Below the pieces are notes generated by a model. That model was not told where the DNA came from and made no database searches. It saw nothing but the letters and a program-made list of their open reading frames with translations. Positions 63,301 through 64,000 of a stretch of 64,000 nucleotides of DNA are shown here, piece after piece. A program made the translations under genes and the position numbers. Numbering within the stretch: the stretch's first letter is position 1; each line of letters begins with the position of its first letter. Origin of the DNA: Channa striata (Eukaryota; Chordata; Actinopteri; Anabantiformes; Channidae); the NCBI GenBank assembly GCA_033026295.1, contig CM065175.1, positions 20,284,837 to 20,348,836 on the forward strand, given 5' to 3'.

Positions 63301-63512
63301 GATGTATTTAATGTGCTTGTATTTGTTTGGGATGTAGTTTCAGTGTGCTGATGGGTTGTATTTGTTTCAGATGTAGCTGATGTATTGAATGTGCTTGTAT
63401 TTGTTTGGGATGTAGTTGGTGTGTCTGTAGTTGTTTCAGATGTAGCTGATGGGTCTGTAGCTTCATTTGTAACTAACATAACTGTCAGAAGTCCTAATAA
63501 CAGGAGGTGCAT
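60310..63512 (-). CDS. mucin-like protein with two Ly6/uPAR-type modules, probable GPI anchor
   Basis: Eight coding exons: 63512-63038, 62779-62696, 62568-62522, 62429-62328, 62036-61883, 61598-61516, 61391-61290 and 60561-60310, phases closing to 432 aa. Residues 1-18 (MHLLLLGLLTVMLVTNEA) are a signal peptide. Residues 20-200 are a Ser/Thr/Asn stalk with TSQTNTSTSN repeats, rich in O-glycan positions and NxT/S sequons. Module 1 (203-287) and module 2 (316-432) each have 12 cysteines and end in CC plus C (CCNFTGC, CCNATATSC), the LU/three-finger pattern. A Thr-rich exon (288-315) separates them. The C-terminus is Ser-rich followed by a hydrophobic tail (LITCFLCLFLISLML) with nothing after it, as in GPI signals. 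Expected at the cell surface. I do not recognise the gene and no function can be assigned. Poly(A) signal at 60224-60229; a 5'UTR exon ends at 63975. Confidence 0.75.
60775..60860 (+). repeat. isolated SINE/LINE-type tail with (TTGAA)n
   Basis: GTAAAGTGCCTTGAGATGAC then GGCGCTATATAAATAAAG and GAATTGAATTGAATTGAA: the 3' tail of a very common teleost retroelement family. Only the end is present. It lies in the last intron of the mucin/Ly6 gene. Confidence 0.8.
62646..62692. repeat. (CAT)n(CAA)n microsatellite
   Basis: Short ATCATC then CAACAA repeats ending only a few bases from the donor of mucin/Ly6 exon 62779-62696. Length changes here could affect splicing. Confidence 0.85.
63181..63330 (-). 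repeat. 30-bp in-frame tandem repeat in the mucin stalk
   Basis: Five consecutive 30-bp units in exact register (63181, 63211, 63241, 63271 and 63301), three of them nearly identical, coding for TSQTNTSTSN-type decapeptides. Looser copies continue to about 63420. Confidence 0.9.
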
Positions 63513-63975
63513 GATACCTGTGAAGCCTGGGGAAACGTTGGAAAATTATGTATTTTGTTGTTAAAACACAATATGTAAAATTAATAATTTAATTACAGTT
63601 GTTTAGCTTGACTAGACATTTAATACAAGGGCATTTATCTATTTGTCAAACTGAACCATGTAAATTTAGTTTGTAAAATTTGTTTTACCTGAACCCACTC
63701 TGCAGTACATCCAATCATTCACAGTCATATTCACACGAACAATTTAACGCCACCAATAAATCTAACATGCATGTCTTTAAGACTGTGGGAGGAAACCAGA
63801 GTACAGGTGCATTGCAAACACAGGGCGAACAAGTAAACTATGTATTAGGGAAAGGCCACAGGTAGCAGGTGGGTCTGAGCTGGGGACCTTCTAGCGGTGA
63901 GGCAGCAGTAGTGGTTGAAAAGTTTTTCCCAAATTGAAATCTAAGATTGATGTTTAATAAACATAAAGTCATACC
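63513..63975 (-). other. 5'UTR of the mucin/Ly6 gene, including an intron
   Basis: The start-codon exon has an acceptor five bases upstream of ATG (CACAG/GTATC), and a matching donor CACAG/GTATG lies at 63975, so a non-coding first exon extends to or past the right edge. The intron carries the dispersed repeat at 63690-63910. Confidence 0.55.
63690..63910 (-). repeat. dispersed teleost repeat fragment
   Basis: TAACATGCATGTCTTTAAGA, CTGTGGGAGGAAACCAGAGT and GGGGACCTTCTAGCGGTGAGG are the reverse-orientation landmarks of the family also seen at 11285-11490. Diverged copy. Confidence 0.65.
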
Positions 63976-64000
63976 TGTGTACTTCATTGGTGGAGGTCTA

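Noticed and set aside
63181..63330. CRISPR-like array
   Set aside because: The 30-bp units are directly adjacent with no spacers, are coding, and the genome is vertebrate.
62974..63351. Plus-strand Val-rich repetitive 125-aa frame
   Set aside because: Mirror reading of the 30-bp repeats of the mucin stalk; the minus strand has the signal peptide and splice sites.

Overview
This window is vertebrate nuclear DNA, almost certainly from a teleost fish. Genes are split into many short GT-AG exons, introns are compact, CpG-rich promoters stand in AT-rich surroundings, and there are typical fish dispersed repeats: a tRNA-derived SINE, a decayed Tc1-like transposase, a MITE with inverted ends, and a (TTGAA)n-ending tail. 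Every coding gene was rebuilt by reading exons, splice sites and codon phase by hand. In each complete gene the exon lengths close to an uninterrupted frame.

Left to right: (1) 1-3297, minus strand, the 5' part of a lin28-family gene (start codon exon plus the exon with the first half of the cold-shock domain); the rest lies left of the window. (2) 3298-6425, a head-to-head intergenic region. (3) 6426-16557, plus strand, maneal (four exons, 444 aa). (4) 18094-23411, minus strand, yrdc (six exons, 278 aa), tail-to-tail with maneal, with a dead Tc1 element in intron 1. (5) 23993-24522, plus strand, a small 82-codon coiled-coil gene sharing a divergent promoter with yrdc and in the position of human C1orf122. 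(6) about 24600-39650, minus strand, mtf1 (ten coding exons, 817 aa, about 3 kb of 3'UTR). (7) 40231-58171, minus strand, inpp5b (about 881-903 aa from a distal start, or 741 aa from an internal first exon that skips the PH domain). (8) 60224 to past 63975, minus strand, an unrecognised gene for a mucin-like, apparently GPI-anchored protein with two duplicated Ly6/uPAR-type cysteine modules.

The block maneal-yrdc-C1orf122-mtf1-inpp5b matches human 1p34.3 in content and order, which supports the assignments. The genes are mostly unrelated housekeeping or regulatory genes: ER/Golgi mannosidase family, tRNA t6A synthesis, metal-responsive transcription, phosphoinositide phosphatase, and let-7/mRNA regulation. 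They share no evident pathway. The least described item is the mucin/Ly6 gene at the right edge. Other points of interest are the internal inpp5b promoter, the missing CaaX box of inpp5b, and a POU-dimer palindrome in maneal intron 1.
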